Source: JAGNRR01 sp964612525
GTDB lineage: Bacteria > Bacteroidota > Bacteroidia > Chitinophagales > Chitinophagaceae
Assembly: GCA_964612525.1 (NCBI GenBank)
Contig: CAZTCQ010000034.1
Location: forward strand, 1-25,682
Direction of reading: 5' to 3'
DNA: 25,682 nt
Every line of letters begins with the position of its first letter. Position 1 is the first letter of the stretch. Shown here one piece after another: positions 1 to 8,101 of this stretch. The notes under the pieces were generated by a model. The model made no database searches, was not told where the DNA came from, and saw nothing but the letters and a program-made list of their open reading frames with translations. The position numbers and the translations under genes are program-made.

Positions 1-60
1 AACTTGTAGAAAGCTTTCCGAGATTATGTTTGGACGCGGGTTCGACTCCCGCCAGCTCCA
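1..60 (+). ncRNA. ssrA: tmRNA (transfer-messenger RNA), 3' end only
   Basis: This is the 3' tail of the tRNA-like domain of tmRNA, which rescues stalled ribosomes together with SmpB. A five-base-pair T-stem (36-40 with 48-52) encloses the seven-base T-loop TTCGACT (41-47). The acceptor strand CAGCTCC (53-59) and discriminator A (60) follow. The stretch from about 31 to 60 is nearly the same as the end of E. coli ssrA as I remember it. The terminal CCA is not encoded, because CTG follows, so it would be added after transcription. The 5' part lies outside the window. A tRNA was considered, but the bases before the T-arm do not form an anticodon arm. Confidence 0.9.
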
Positions 61-66
61 CTGAAC

Positions 67-152
67 AGAGGGAGAATGAGAAAGAGATTGAGAATGAATC
101 GTACAGAAAACCAATAAATATTCATTCTCATTCTCCTCCTCCCTCTCATTCT
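67..152. repeat. Long imperfect hairpin, copy 1
   Basis: The arm at 67-99 is an A/G-rich sequence ending in TTGAGAATGAAT. The arm at 120-152 is its reverse complement at 26 of 33 positions, and the innermost bases pair without a break. The 20-base loop is 100-119. It starts seven bases after tmRNA ends, so it could help end tmRNA transcription, but it has no T-run directly after the stem and its size suggests a repeat element. Confidence 0.7.
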
Positions 153-158
153 AAAAAA

Positions 159-239
159 AGAGGGCGAATAAGAAACTGATCGAAGATGAATCACTGAGAA
201 AACCTATAATTATTCATTCTCCTACTCACTCTCAGTCTT
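159..239. repeat. Diverged second copy of the hairpin
   Basis: This is a direct repeat of the preceding hairpin, offset by 92 bases. It has the same left arm theme (AGAGGG...GATGAAT, 159-191), the same loop core (GAGAAAACC versus CAGAAAACC) and the right arm ATTCATTCTCCTACTC from 212. The two arms pair less well than in copy 1; I count about 15 of 28 positions. It looks like an older copy that has lost base pairing. Confidence 0.6.
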
Positions 240-369
240 AAACTCTCTTAAATAAAAACAGTTCTATATGTTCGACTTCCAATAAGTAACTGTTTACCAA
301 AAAGCAAAAATATTTCACCTAAGCTGCAAACAACTGTTAGCTGATACAAAGCAAGATAAATAAGTAGTG

Positions 370-599
370 GGTAAATTAGGGAGAGCATCATTTAGTATCG
401 TACTAAACATAGCAGAAGGATCACGCAAGTCTTCACTAAAATTACTTTACAATTGCCAGAGGCTCTGTATTTGAATGTTTGGCACTTATCGCTGTTCTGC
501 ATGACGCAAAAAGTAAACAGCGAAATCTACAATACTAATTTGGATCTAGCTGATGAATTATCAAGAATACTTTACACCATAATTAAGAACCTTAGCTAA
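370..599 (+). pseudogene. Decayed four-helix-bundle protein gene (23S rRNA intervening-sequence protein family)
   Basis: Three successive frames give pieces that line up in family order. From 370 the frame reads GKLGRASFSIVLNIAEGSRK, the family's core helix with its NIAEGS signature. From 455 another frame reads ARGSVFECLALIAVLHDAK and stops at 536. From 537 a third frame reads NLDLADELSRILYTIIKNLS and stops at 597. The family is about 120 residues long and forms a pentameric four-helix bundle, often found in rRNA intervening sequences or alone in Bacteroidota genomes. At least two frameshifts are needed and no start codon is clear upstream, so it cannot be translated as one protein. The pieces are too well conserved to be chance. 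The hairpin motif lies on both sides. Confidence 0.8.
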
Positions 600-600
600 T

Positions 601-635
601 TGAGAAAGAGCGCGAGAAAAAAAGGAGAATGAATT
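601..635. repeat. Third partial copy of the hairpin motif, after the pseudogene
   Basis: The 10-mer TGAGAAAGAG (601-610) also occurs at 77-86, and GGAGAATGA (624-632) also occurs at 71-79. The left-arm vocabulary of the two hairpins therefore reappears two bases after the stop of the pseudogene, so the remnant gene is flanked by the same sequence on both sides. No paired right arm is present here. Confidence 0.45.
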
Positions 636-649
636 AACGTCTACCTCAA

Positions 650-2671
650 TTACTGTATCATTTGCTGTCTCAACTGTTGCACATAAATCAATCGACTTTT
701 ATAAAAATCAGCCGTCGCGACATCTCCCAAAGCGCGATACGTAATATCTAAAAATTGTAATGATTTCATATCTAATGAATCCGCAGCATTTGCTTTTTTG
801 AACCAATAAATAGCACTGTCGGCTACATTACTCTCTCCATAAATACAACCAATGTTATTCATATAATCCGCCTTAGTGTCGTCTAGCGAATGCGCCTTTT
901 TGAAGTAAGGCATCGCCTTATCAAATTGCCGACTATTGAAATAGACCGTGCCCATATTATTAGTATAAATACCGCTGGTAGAATCTTCCGAAAATGCTTT
1001 GGTGTAGTACTTCAAAGCTGAATCCAACTGACCCTGCAAGAAGTAAGCTTTTCCTAATTGATTATAACCATCAGCCGGCAAATATGGATAAATACTCAAT
1101 GAACGTCTAAAGTATTGAATAGACAACGCAACTTCTCGATTACTCGAATCATTGATTTGCTGCGGACTAAAACCAAGTTCTGAAAGTTGATACGTCAACA
1201 CCTCTTTCCGATCATTGCTCGGCAGATGATTACCCATGTAAAATAATAAATGGGTTGAATTCGGATTGTATTCTATATCTCTTGAAAATAAATTATAGTC
1301 GTTTTTCCAATCCACATTTCTGGCGACTGTTTTAATGGAATACAAACTCGAAATTAATAGTACAACACCCCAAAGAACTGGTGAAGATTTTACGGTGGCT
1401 AATAAATTTTTTCCCTCACCTTTCTGAAAAAACCTAGCCAACAAACAAACCGTAACAATTGATAATCCTAAACTCGGCGTAAAAAATAATCGCTCTCCAA
1501 AACTAGTTCCTATCAAAAAAAACACATTGCTTGCCAGCGAAAACGTAATAAAAAACCATAAAATGCCAAAGCTAATTTTCTTGCGTTTAGTAAGCGTATA
1601 AACTGCGTAAACGAAACCGCCCAAGCAAAGTACAAAACTTAGCAAAAAGCCCCAATGCCCTAATCCAACAGGCTCTAGTGTTGCATAAGAATAATCACAG
1701 GCTAAGGGATGCGGCACAAAAAAAGTATAAATATAAAAACCAACAATCATAACAGCAGTAGCAAAACGGGCTGGAATATCATCCTTCACCATTACAATCA
1801 AATTATCCATGATACTCGTTTCGGCATTCTGAGGAAACTGTCCTAATACCGAAGATCGAGTCAAAACAAAAAAGATAGCCACAACCAGTAATGGAGCACA
1901 CACCATCGCCATTTTTTTATAGTCAATCTTAGTTTGCTGAAAATAAACGAGCAGTGGAAAAATAGCCATGGCTACCACCGCAGATTCTTTCGAAAAAAGA
2001 CCAAGCGCAAAGGCCAAAACGCTCCAGAAGAGGTGAATAAAATTATTACTAGTTAGATAAAGCTGAATTCCTCGCATAGCGACAACCATGCCCAACATAG
2101 CCAAAATTTCATCGAGCGATTTTATATTAGCTACTACCTCAGTATGTATAGGATGCACAGTAAATAATAAGGTAATTAAAAATGGAAGCACCCATTTTTT
2201 ATTAAACAAATCATACAAGACCCAAAAAATAATCATGCACAACAAACCATAAAAGAGAACATTTATTTTATGAAAGTGATGCGGATTTCCAGCAAACGCA
2301 TTCCACTGCATATTAAAAATGAGCTTGGTAAACGGACGATACAGCGAATTTTCTTTGTCCGAAACATCTCCTCGTCGCATGGGTGTATTAAACATCAGCT
2401 TTGTATTTTCCATACTCACTGTTGCCTTGGTCATTTTATTATTGTCAATAATTCCATGGTCGTCGAGCACAAACCCATGCTGAAACGTATTGCTGTACAG
2501 TAAAATTGCAATGACAAAAAACAAGGCGGATAGCACCCACGCTTGCCCAGAAGAAATGTCAGTCGTTGGTTTTTCTATAATTGGATTTGGCTTCAGTTTG
2601 GGCTTTGCCTTAACGGGCTCGGCATTTTTTTTCGCGCGTGCTTGCTTTTTTTTTGATGATTTTCTTCCCAT
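650..2671 (-). CDS. TMTC-like GT-C family membrane glycosyltransferase with C-terminal TPR repeats
   Basis: This is a polytopic inner-membrane protein. After a Lys-rich, probably cytoplasmic N-terminus (K/R-rich to about residue 35), the first membrane helix leads to a loop with the acidic pair in FVLDDHGII. This pair is the usual catalytic position of GT-C O-mannosyltransferase-like enzymes, which use lipid-linked sugars. The block HHFHKINVLFYG ... TVHPIHTEVVANIKSLDEILA ... GLFSKESAVV is typical of the TMTC family. About ten further helices follow, then roughly four TPR units from residue 460 to the end (for example GYNQLGKAYFLQGQLDSAL). Substrate and acceptor are unknown. I chose the ATG at 2671 because it begins MGRKSSKKK; an ATG at 2707 adds MIVYFSGAIQLS, which looks unlike a natural N-terminus. 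It is divergent from chrA across a short gap that must hold both promoters. Family is fairly sure, activity is inferred. Confidence 0.8.
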   Translation of the reverse strand: MGRKSSKKKQARAKKNAEPVKAKPKLKPNPIIEKPTTDISSGQAWVLSALFFVIAILLYSNTFQHGFVLDDHGIIDNNKMTKATVSMENTKLMFNTPMRRGDVSDKENSLYRPFTKLIFNMQWNAFAGNPHHFHKINVLFYGLLCMIIFWVLYDLFNKKWVLPFLITLLFTVHPIHTEVVANIKSLDEILAMLGMVVAMRGIQLYLTSNNFIHLFWSVLAFALGLFSKESAVVAMAIFPLLVYFQQTKIDYKKMAMVCAPLLVVAIFFVLTRSSVLGQFPQNAETSIMDNLIVMVKDDIPARFATAVMIVGFYIYTFFVPHPLACDYSYATLEPVGLGHWGFLLSFVLCLGGFVYAVYTLTKRKKISFGILWFFITFSLASNVFFLIGTSFGERLFFTPSLGLSIVTVCLLARFFQKGEGKNLLATVKSSPVLWGVVLLISSLYSIKTVARNVDWKNDYNLFSRDIEYNPNSTHLLFYMGNHLPSNDRKEVLTYQLSELGFSPQQINDSSNREVALSIQYFRRSLSIYPYLPADGYNQLGKAYFLQGQLDSALKYYTKAFSEDSTSGIYTNNMGTVYFNSRQFDKAMPYFKKAHSLDDTKADYMNNIGCIYGESNVADSAIYWFKKANAADSLDMKSLQFLDITYRALGDVATADFYKSRLIYVQQLRQQMIQ

Positions 2672-2766
2672 GCTTAATTGGATAGCGCCACTAAAATAAA
2701 CAATCATTCTTTATCTTTTAAAAAAAACGATTGCTGTTGTAAATTACGGGCTGATAAACCTTCAGC

Positions 2767-3972
2767 TTGAAACTCATTCGGCACATACCTTTTTTAAAAG
2801 AAGTACTCAAATACTCCCTTACCGCTTTCGGCGGACCGCAAGGTCACATAGGTATGATGATGCGCAGCTTTGTTGAAAAACGCAGAGACATTACCGAAAC
2901 GGAACTCATGGACTATCTTAGTTTTTGTCAAATGCTGCCTGGCCCGTCCTCCTCTCAAACCGTGGCCCTCATTGGATATAAACGTGGAGGAATTCTACTG
3001 GGCGTACTAACCCTACTCGTTTGGATTTTACCTGCTGCGAGTCTAATGATTGGACTCTCGTTTCTTATTAAATATATCAATGCTGAGTTTCTTCAGGATA
3101 ATGTATTTCATTATATCCAACCCATGGCCGTGGGCTTCATAGTCTATGCCGCAATTCGTACTATGAAAATTAGCATAAAAAGTAAGGTAGGAATTGGTAT
3201 CATGCTGCTAGCCACAGCTCTCACTGTTTTTATTCGCAGCCCGTGGGTGTTTCCACTAACGATTATCATTGGTGGTTTAATTACCAATTTCACCAACAAA
3301 GAATTTCCTCCGCACGATACTAAATCCTTTGAAATTAAATGGCGTCGATTAGGATGGTTTATTCTGCTATTTGTTATTGCGGGTGTTCTTTCAGAATTAG
3401 CACGTACCCAAGCTTGGGAAAATGCTCGCGGTTTTAATCTCTTCGAAAATTTTTATCGCTTTGGTAGTATTGTCTTCGGGGGCGGTCATGCACTCATACC
3501 CATGATGCATGATCAGTTTATTTTCCATGCCAACGATGTGTATGGCAATGCGCTCATAAGCAACCAACAATTTTTAACGGGAGTTGGTTTGGTTCATGCG
3601 ATTCCGGGGCCCGTGTTTTCATTGTGCAGCTATGTAGGCGCTCTCTGCATGGACACTAACCCATTGAATCAATTACTAGGAGGCCTCATTGGCACAGTGG
3701 GCGTATTTCTTCCGGGCGCCTTAATTCTATTTTTTCTGTTTCCTCTTTATCAAAACTTAAAACAATATCGCGTTATTTTCCGAGCATTGGAGGGAATTCA
3801 TGGAGCCGTAATTGGAATCCTGTGGGGGTCAGCTATCGTGTTGTTTAACACTATGCCTTTTGAGTACGGCAGCATTTTAGTCATTGCTTCTACCGCCTTA
3901 GCTTTAAATTTTTCTAAAATTCCTGCACCGATTATAGTAGTTTTTTGGCTACTGATGGGAATCGTTTTTTAA
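2767..3972 (+). CDS. chrA: Chromate transporter, long-chain (two-domain) ChrA/CHR family
   Basis: This is an inner-membrane transporter of the CHR superfamily; characterised members export chromate using the proton gradient. At 401 residues it has the long, two-half form. The N-terminal half holds FGGP (residues 21-24), the HIGMM segment and PGP (58-60). The C-terminal half repeats the pattern with FGSIVFGGGH (232-241) and PGP (280-282). About ten hydrophobic helices are visible. The start is TTG at 2767: the in-frame stop TAA at 2755 lies only three codons upstream, and the next ATG codons (residues 30-32) would cut into the conserved FGGP region. The gene ends inside the last codons of hemW, with which it overlaps by four bases tail to tail. 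Chromate specificity cannot be read from sequence; the substrate could be another oxyanion. Confidence 0.88.
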   Translation: MKLIRHIPFLKEVLKYSLTAFGGPQGHIGMMMRSFVEKRRDITETELMDYLSFCQMLPGPSSSQTVALIGYKRGGILLGVLTLLVWILPAASLMIGLSFLIKYINAEFLQDNVFHYIQPMAVGFIVYAAIRTMKISIKSKVGIGIMLLATALTVFIRSPWVFPLTIIIGGLITNFTNKEFPPHDTKSFEIKWRRLGWFILLFVIAGVLSELARTQAWENARGFNLFENFYRFGSIVFGGGHALIPMMHDQFIFHANDVYGNALISNQQFLTGVGLVHAIPGPVFSLCSYVGALCMDTNPLNQLLGGLIGTVGVFLPGALILFFLFPLYQNLKQYRVIFRALEGIHGAVIGILWGSAIVLFNTMPFEYGSILVIASTALALNFSKIPAPIIVVFWLLMGIVF

Positions 3973-5090
3973 ACAAATAAATCCGCACTAATCCCATCGC
4001 AATACAATTTTCCTTGATTAGTTAAATATAAATGAGTGTCGCTTTTTTCCAACCAAGCTTTTTCAATGAAAGAACTTGCTTGGAAGAGTAACTGATTAAA
4101 CTGTTCCTCACTACTCTTTTTTTGATACTCCGAAGTATCCAAACCTTCTTTCACGCGTAAGCCCAGCATCACCATTTCATTCAAAATTTCAGTTTGGCTC
4201 AGTATCTCATGCTCTTGAGGAAGTTCATTTTTCTCCAATGTTTTTATATACAAAGCATTATTCGCGACATTCCAAGACCTTCTGTTTCCTTGAAAAGAAT
4301 GTGCCCCAGGACCCAATCCAAGATAGGGTTTGCCCGCCCAATAATTACTATTGTGAATCGCTCTAAAACCTGGCTTAGCGTAAGATGAAATTTCATAATG
4401 CTCAAAATCATGCTCAGGCAATTTTTTCATCAAGTACTCAAACTGCTGCGCACCTTGCTTGGGTATCATGGCCTGCTCTTTTCCTTTTTTTATAAAAGAA
4501 TCTAAGGCCGTTTTTGGCTCCACAGTCATTCCATAAATTGAAATATGCGGTGCGCCTTTTGCTAATAATCGATTTACATTTTGCTCTAACTTGATATCAG
4601 AAAGTAAAGGATAGCCATAGATTAAATCAACCGTATAATTCGCAAAATACTCATGAAGGATAGCAATACTCTGTTCCGCTTTTTCAGCGCTATGCGACCG
4701 ATTCATATAGAGTAAATCTTCCTCAAAAAAACTTTGCACGCCTAAACTAACACGATTCACTCCTAACTTTTTTAGTCCAATCATTTTGTCGGTTGTCACA
4801 TCGTCGGGGTTCATTTCAATGGTAATTTCTTTTACGTTATTACAATCATAATTTTTACGCAACTCCGTCAGTATAGATTCAATTTCTTCAACAGAGAGTA
4901 TACCAGGCGTTCCACCACCCAAATAAATAGTTTCAGTCGGCTGACCAGAAATTTCTTCTTTTCTTAACTGAATTTCATTCAATAAAGCCGTCAAAAAATC
5001 GTTCTTATATTGCAATGAAGTAGAAAAATGAAAATTACAATAATGACAAGCTTGCTTACAAAAAGGAATATGAATATAAATGCCTGCCAT
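3969..5090 (-). CDS. hemW: Radical SAM heme chaperone HemW
   Basis: A cytoplasmic radical SAM protein of 373 residues, the usual HemW length. The cluster-binding motif is C11-x3-C15-x2-C18 followed by N19-F20. The CxF ending marks HemW; true oxygen-independent coproporphyrinogen oxidase HemN has a fourth cysteine there. GGGTP (58-62) is the SAM-binding motif, and a HemN-type C-terminal domain follows (WNVANNALYIKTLE to the end). HemW binds heme and delivers it to acceptor proteins such as respiratory enzymes; older databases call it coproporphyrinogen III oxidase. The ATG at 5090 fits the family, which starts a few residues before YIHIPFC. This start lies two bases from the ATG of the divergent Omp85 gene, and its stop overlaps the chrA stop, so the gene is boxed in on both sides. 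Confidence 0.93.
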   Translation of the reverse strand: MAGIYIHIPFCKQACHYCNFHFSTSLQYKNDFLTALLNEIQLRKEEISGQPTETIYLGGGTPGILSVEEIESILTELRKNYDCNNVKEITIEMNPDDVTTDKMIGLKKLGVNRVSLGVQSFFEEDLLYMNRSHSAEKAEQSIAILHEYFANYTVDLIYGYPLLSDIKLEQNVNRLLAKGAPHISIYGMTVEPKTALDSFIKKGKEQAMIPKQGAQQFEYLMKKLPEHDFEHYEISSYAKPGFRAIHNSNYWAGKPYLGLGPGAHSFQGNRRSWNVANNALYIKTLEKNELPQEHEILSQTEILNEMVMLGLRVKEGLDTSEYQKKSSEEQFNQLLFQASSFIEKAWLEKSDTHLYLTNQGKLYCDGISADLFV

Positions 5091-5092
5091 GA

Positions 5093-6913
5093 ATGCTTTA
5101 TTTTTATATTAATTTGAAAGGTACTCCTCAATCTCGTTTAGTGTGCGGCGCGCTACTTTTTATTCTCACACTTGTGAGTAGTATTTCTTTGCATGCCCAA
5201 ACAAAACTTACTCTCAAAGGAGCCAAGGCCGATTTTTTTGAGAAAGAAGCCAATCTAAAAACTAACTATGCTGATTTTTTAGAAGCGAGTTACGCCCTAC
5301 AAAAAGGATTACAAGCATTATATAAAAAAGGATATTTAGCTGCCGCCATAGACTCACTTTGGGAGGCCGACGGGCAAGCTATGGCAAAAGTCAACGTAGG
5401 CGAGACCTATCAGTGGGCCAAAATTAGTAGCTCTAATATCCCTTCAAACCTATTGCGCTTGAGTGGCTTTGATGAAAAACGATTTTTAAAATCAAAAATT
5501 AAACCCACACTACTAGGCAGTGTGATGGAAAAAATGATTCGCTACTATGAAGATAATGGCTATCCTTTTGTATCCGGCCGCCTAGACAGTGTTGAAATTA
5601 ATGACGGAAATGTTTCGGCCCAACTGAATATTATCAAAGGTCCTCTCATAAAATTAGATACGATTATTTTAAATGAAGACGCTGGCATACATCGTAGTTT
5701 CATCATGAACTATTTGGACCTCGAACAAGGCGAATTATATAACGAATCAAAGATTAGAAAAATAAGTCAGCTCATTCAAGAGCTGCCGTTTCTCCAAGAG
5801 TCCTATCCTTGGAAAATTTATTTTGGCAGAAGTGAAACCCGCCTCAACCTTTATATAAAAAATAAATCAGCCAATCGAGCCGATGTTTTGATTGGACTTT
5901 TGCCTAATAACGAAGAAATTGGAAATCGTTTTTTATTGACGGGTGACATAAAATTTGCTTTTGTCAATGCGCTAGAACGAGGAGAGAAAATAGAAGTCAA
6001 TTGGCAAAATTTACAATTCCAATCACCCAGATTAAAGGCTACTGCTTCTTACCCCTATTTGCTCAATACCCAAATCGGTATCTCGGGCACCTTTGATTAT
6101 TATAAAAAAGATACCAGCTTTCGCACCGTAAATGGTGAGCTCGGTTTTATCTATCAGTTTAATGCGCAAGACCAACTAAAAGCTTTTTATGAAACAGGCA
6201 GCACGCGCCTCATTTCAGTGAATACCGCCGACCTAATTGCCAACCGACGACTACCCGCCAACGCAGATATTCGCACTCGAAGTTTTGGATTAGAAGGTAG
6301 CTTGAGCCGCACCAACTACAGACTCAATCCACGAAAGGGCTATACTGCTCGATTAAAAGGCGCAGCCAGCATTCGTGATTTCCTTACCAATACTACTATA
6401 GAGGAAACCTTTGACCCTATCCGAAATGAATCCTTCGACTACCTATATGACAGCATAGATTTACGATCTTACCGTTTTCAAATCGAAACCGATCTGGCCT
6501 ATTTTTTCCCGATAGGAAAACGAATGACACTGGCCACTCGCTACCGAGGGGCTATCATGCTGAGCGAACAAAATTTATATAGAAACGAAGTGTTTCAAAT
6601 CGGAGGCTTTCGTTTACTGCGCGGTTTTGATGAAGGAAGTCTTTTTGTGAACCAATATCACGTCGCGACCTTAGAACCTCGCTACCTACTTTCTCAAAAT
6701 TCGTATTTCTTTTTGTTTACGGACATTGGGCTCATTCGTCGAAACTACCCGGGTTTACAACGACAAGATGTACCCTACAGTCTCGGATTAGGTATGGTAT
6801 TCGAGACCAAAGCAGGATTGTTCAATATTAGCTATGCGGCGGGTACTTTAGGAGATACAGGAATTAAATTTAGAAATTCTAAAATCCACTTTGGGTATAT
6901 TAATTTCTTTTAA
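5093..6913 (+). CDS. Omp85/BamA-TamA superfamily outer-membrane protein
   Basis: A predicted outer-membrane protein of the family that inserts or exports proteins through a 16-strand barrel. A hydrophobic signal segment (about residues 19-35, ending LHAQ) is followed by a periplasmic part with POTRA-like pieces (for example KMIRYYEDNGYPFVSGRLDS, then KGPLIKLDTIIL and YNESKIRKISQLIQEL). From about residue 270 amphipathic beta strands lead to GGFRLLRGFDEG; its R510-G511-F512 is the conserved L6 RGF/Y motif of Omp85 barrels. The last residue is Phe, as usual for barrels. It is short for BamA and has fewer POTRA domains, so it is more likely a TamA-like or accessory paralogue. The start is uncertain: ATG 5093 lies two bases from hemW, while TTG 5114 and GTG 5144 would also keep the signal peptide. 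Confidence 0.85.
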   Translation: MLYFYINLKGTPQSRLVCGALLFILTLVSSISLHAQTKLTLKGAKADFFEKEANLKTNYADFLEASYALQKGLQALYKKGYLAAAIDSLWEADGQAMAKVNVGETYQWAKISSSNIPSNLLRLSGFDEKRFLKSKIKPTLLGSVMEKMIRYYEDNGYPFVSGRLDSVEINDGNVSAQLNIIKGPLIKLDTIILNEDAGIHRSFIMNYLDLEQGELYNESKIRKISQLIQELPFLQESYPWKIYFGRSETRLNLYIKNKSANRADVLIGLLPNNEEIGNRFLLTGDIKFAFVNALERGEKIEVNWQNLQFQSPRLKATASYPYLLNTQIGISGTFDYYKKDTSFRTVNGELGFIYQFNAQDQLKAFYETGSTRLISVNTADLIANRRLPANADIRTRSFGLEGSLSRTNYRLNPRKGYTARLKGAASIRDFLTNTTIEETFDPIRNESFDYLYDSIDLRSYRFQIETDLAYFFPIGKRMTLATRYRGAIMLSEQNLYRNEVFQIGGFRLLRGFDEGSLFVNQYHVATLEPRYLLSQNSYFFLFTDIGLIRRNYPGLQRQDVPYSLGLGMVFETKAGLFNISYAAGTLGDTGIKFRNSKIHFGYINFF

Positions 6914-6918
6914 CAAAA

Positions 6919-6947
6919 AAACTCGTCTCACTAAGCGAGACGAGTTT
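6919..6947. terminator. Bidirectional hairpin terminator
   Basis: A perfect 11-base inverted repeat, AAACTCGTCTC (6919-6929) and GAGACGAGTTT (6937-6947), encloses a seven-base loop. It starts five bases after the Omp85 stop codon and lies between that gene and the convergent LRR gene. A-runs on the left and T-rich sequence on the right suit termination from both directions. Confidence 0.85.
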
Positions 6948-6967
6948 CTATTAATTTTAATTTCAGA

Positions 6968-8044
6968 TTACTGCAGTAACTTATAAATCTTACTCTGCTC
7001 TTTCGTAGAAAGAGGATTTCCTGAGTAGGAAAAGTTGATAAGGTTACTCAACTTTTGAATACTCGTTGGTATTTTGCTTACGTTATTATTATTAATGTTC
7101 AATTGTTGCAATGCTTTCATCATAGAGATTTCACTAGGAATACTAACCAACTTATTATTGCTCAAATCCAGTTTACTTAACTGACTCATCCCAGTCAATG
7201 CCATTGGGAAAGCTACTAATCCATTATTCGCAATTTGTAATTCGCGAAGACTACTCAGATTTCTAAAAGAAGATGGTAAAGCATAGATATTGTTTCCAGA
7301 ACGAGAAGATGTTCCTAAAACAAGTTTTTCAAGATTAGAAAGCGCTCCAATTTCATCGGGTAGCCAATGTAAATTGTTACCACTCAAATCAAGCACTTTC
7401 AAACTTTTCAAATGCTTAATAGAAGTCGGAATGTAATTTAATTCTTTGTTACTCAAGTCAAGGTGCGTGATATTTTTCATTCTGCGTAACAGATTAAATA
7501 ATACAGTAGGGTTGCCTGCCGCACTACCGCTCATTCGGAAGTTAGTCAAAGAAGGCAAATTATTAATTTCGTCAGGCAAGAAGCTGATTGGATTCCCAGT
7601 AAGATCGATGACTTGCAAATTTTGAAGATTGGCAACCGTTGTGGGTACGGAAGACAATTGGTTATTTCTAACTATGATTTTGCGCAGTTTTTTCATCTCT
7701 CCAATCGTAGAAGGTAAACGGGAGATACTGTTATTAGAAAGGTCCAAAACTTCTAAATTTTTCAACAAGAAAATATCAATCGGTAACTCTTTGATATCTG
7801 CATTTTGAATTGCTAAATAACGCAAATTAGGAAATTTCAAAATTTGCATCGGAAACTCAGTAAAATACTGACTGGTAAGATTCAACTGCTGTACGCAGTT
7901 TACATCATAAGCCGCCGATGGTAATTTTAGATAAACTTTGTCCGCGTCGCAGGGGTCTGCCAAGGGATAATAGGTTTGTGCTTGGGTAAAAAGACTACCC
8001 AACAATATAAATACGCTCAATAAACTCTTCCTCATTATATTCAT
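6968..8044 (-). CDS. Secreted leucine-rich repeat protein
   Basis: A 358-residue protein with an N-terminal signal peptide (basic start MRKSLL, hydrophobic core, likely cleavage after TQAQ at about residue 23). The rest is about eleven tandem leucine-rich repeats of roughly 23 residues with the pattern LxxLxLSNNxLxxLPxxIxxLxxL. Examples are NLEVLDLSNNSISRLPSTIG and SLKVLDLSGNNLHWLPDEIG. Such LRRs form a curved solenoid that binds other proteins. There is no catalytic domain, membrane anchor or T9SS sorting domain, so a periplasmic or released binding protein is likely; the partner is unknown. ATG 8044 (MNIMRKS) is in frame with ATG 8035 (MRKS), which gives a more usual signal peptide. It follows the DUF3108 gene after 57 bases and ends at the shared terminator. 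Confidence 0.85.
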   Translation of the reverse strand: MNIMRKSLLSVFILLGSLFTQAQTYYPLADPCDADKVYLKLPSAAYDVNCVQQLNLTSQYFTEFPMQILKFPNLRYLAIQNADIKELPIDIFLLKNLEVLDLSNNSISRLPSTIGEMKKLRKIIVRNNQLSSVPTTVANLQNLQVIDLTGNPISFLPDEINNLPSLTNFRMSGSAAGNPTVLFNLLRRMKNITHLDLSNKELNYIPTSIKHLKSLKVLDLSGNNLHWLPDEIGALSNLEKLVLGTSSRSGNNIYALPSSFRNLSSLRELQIANNGLVAFPMALTGMSQLSKLDLSNNKLVSIPSEISMMKALQQLNINNNNVSKIPTSIQKLSNLINFSYSGNPLSTKEQSKIYKLLQ

Positions 8045-8050
8045 TGGTTT

Positions 8051-8081
8051 TTCAAAGCTTAAATATAATTTAAGTTTTGAA
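8051..8081. promoter_or_regulatory. AT-rich palindrome upstream of the LRR gene
   Basis: TTCAAAGCTTAAAT (8051-8064) and ATTTAAGTTTTGAA (8068-8081) are inverted repeats with one mismatch around a three-base centre. The palindrome sits six bases before the LRR start on the minus strand, in the only non-coding DNA between DUF3108 and LRR. It could be an operator, a weak terminator of the upstream operon, or both. On the minus strand one arm reads TAAGCTTTG, close to but one base longer than the TAnnTTTG promoter box. Confidence 0.4.
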
Positions 8082-8101
8082 ATAAAGGAGTAGGAAAAGC
8101 A

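Noticed and set aside
66..239. CRISPR array
   Set aside because: Only two diverged copies, internally palindromic over their full length, with no uniform spacers and no cas genes.
1..649. Integrated island with att site at the tmRNA end
   Set aside because: No direct repeat of the tmRNA tail was seen later in the window and no integrase gene is present.
2270..2699. Short plus-strand frames opposite the TMTC-like gene
   Set aside because: Low-complexity antisense of a conserved coding region, with no start signal or recognisable domain.
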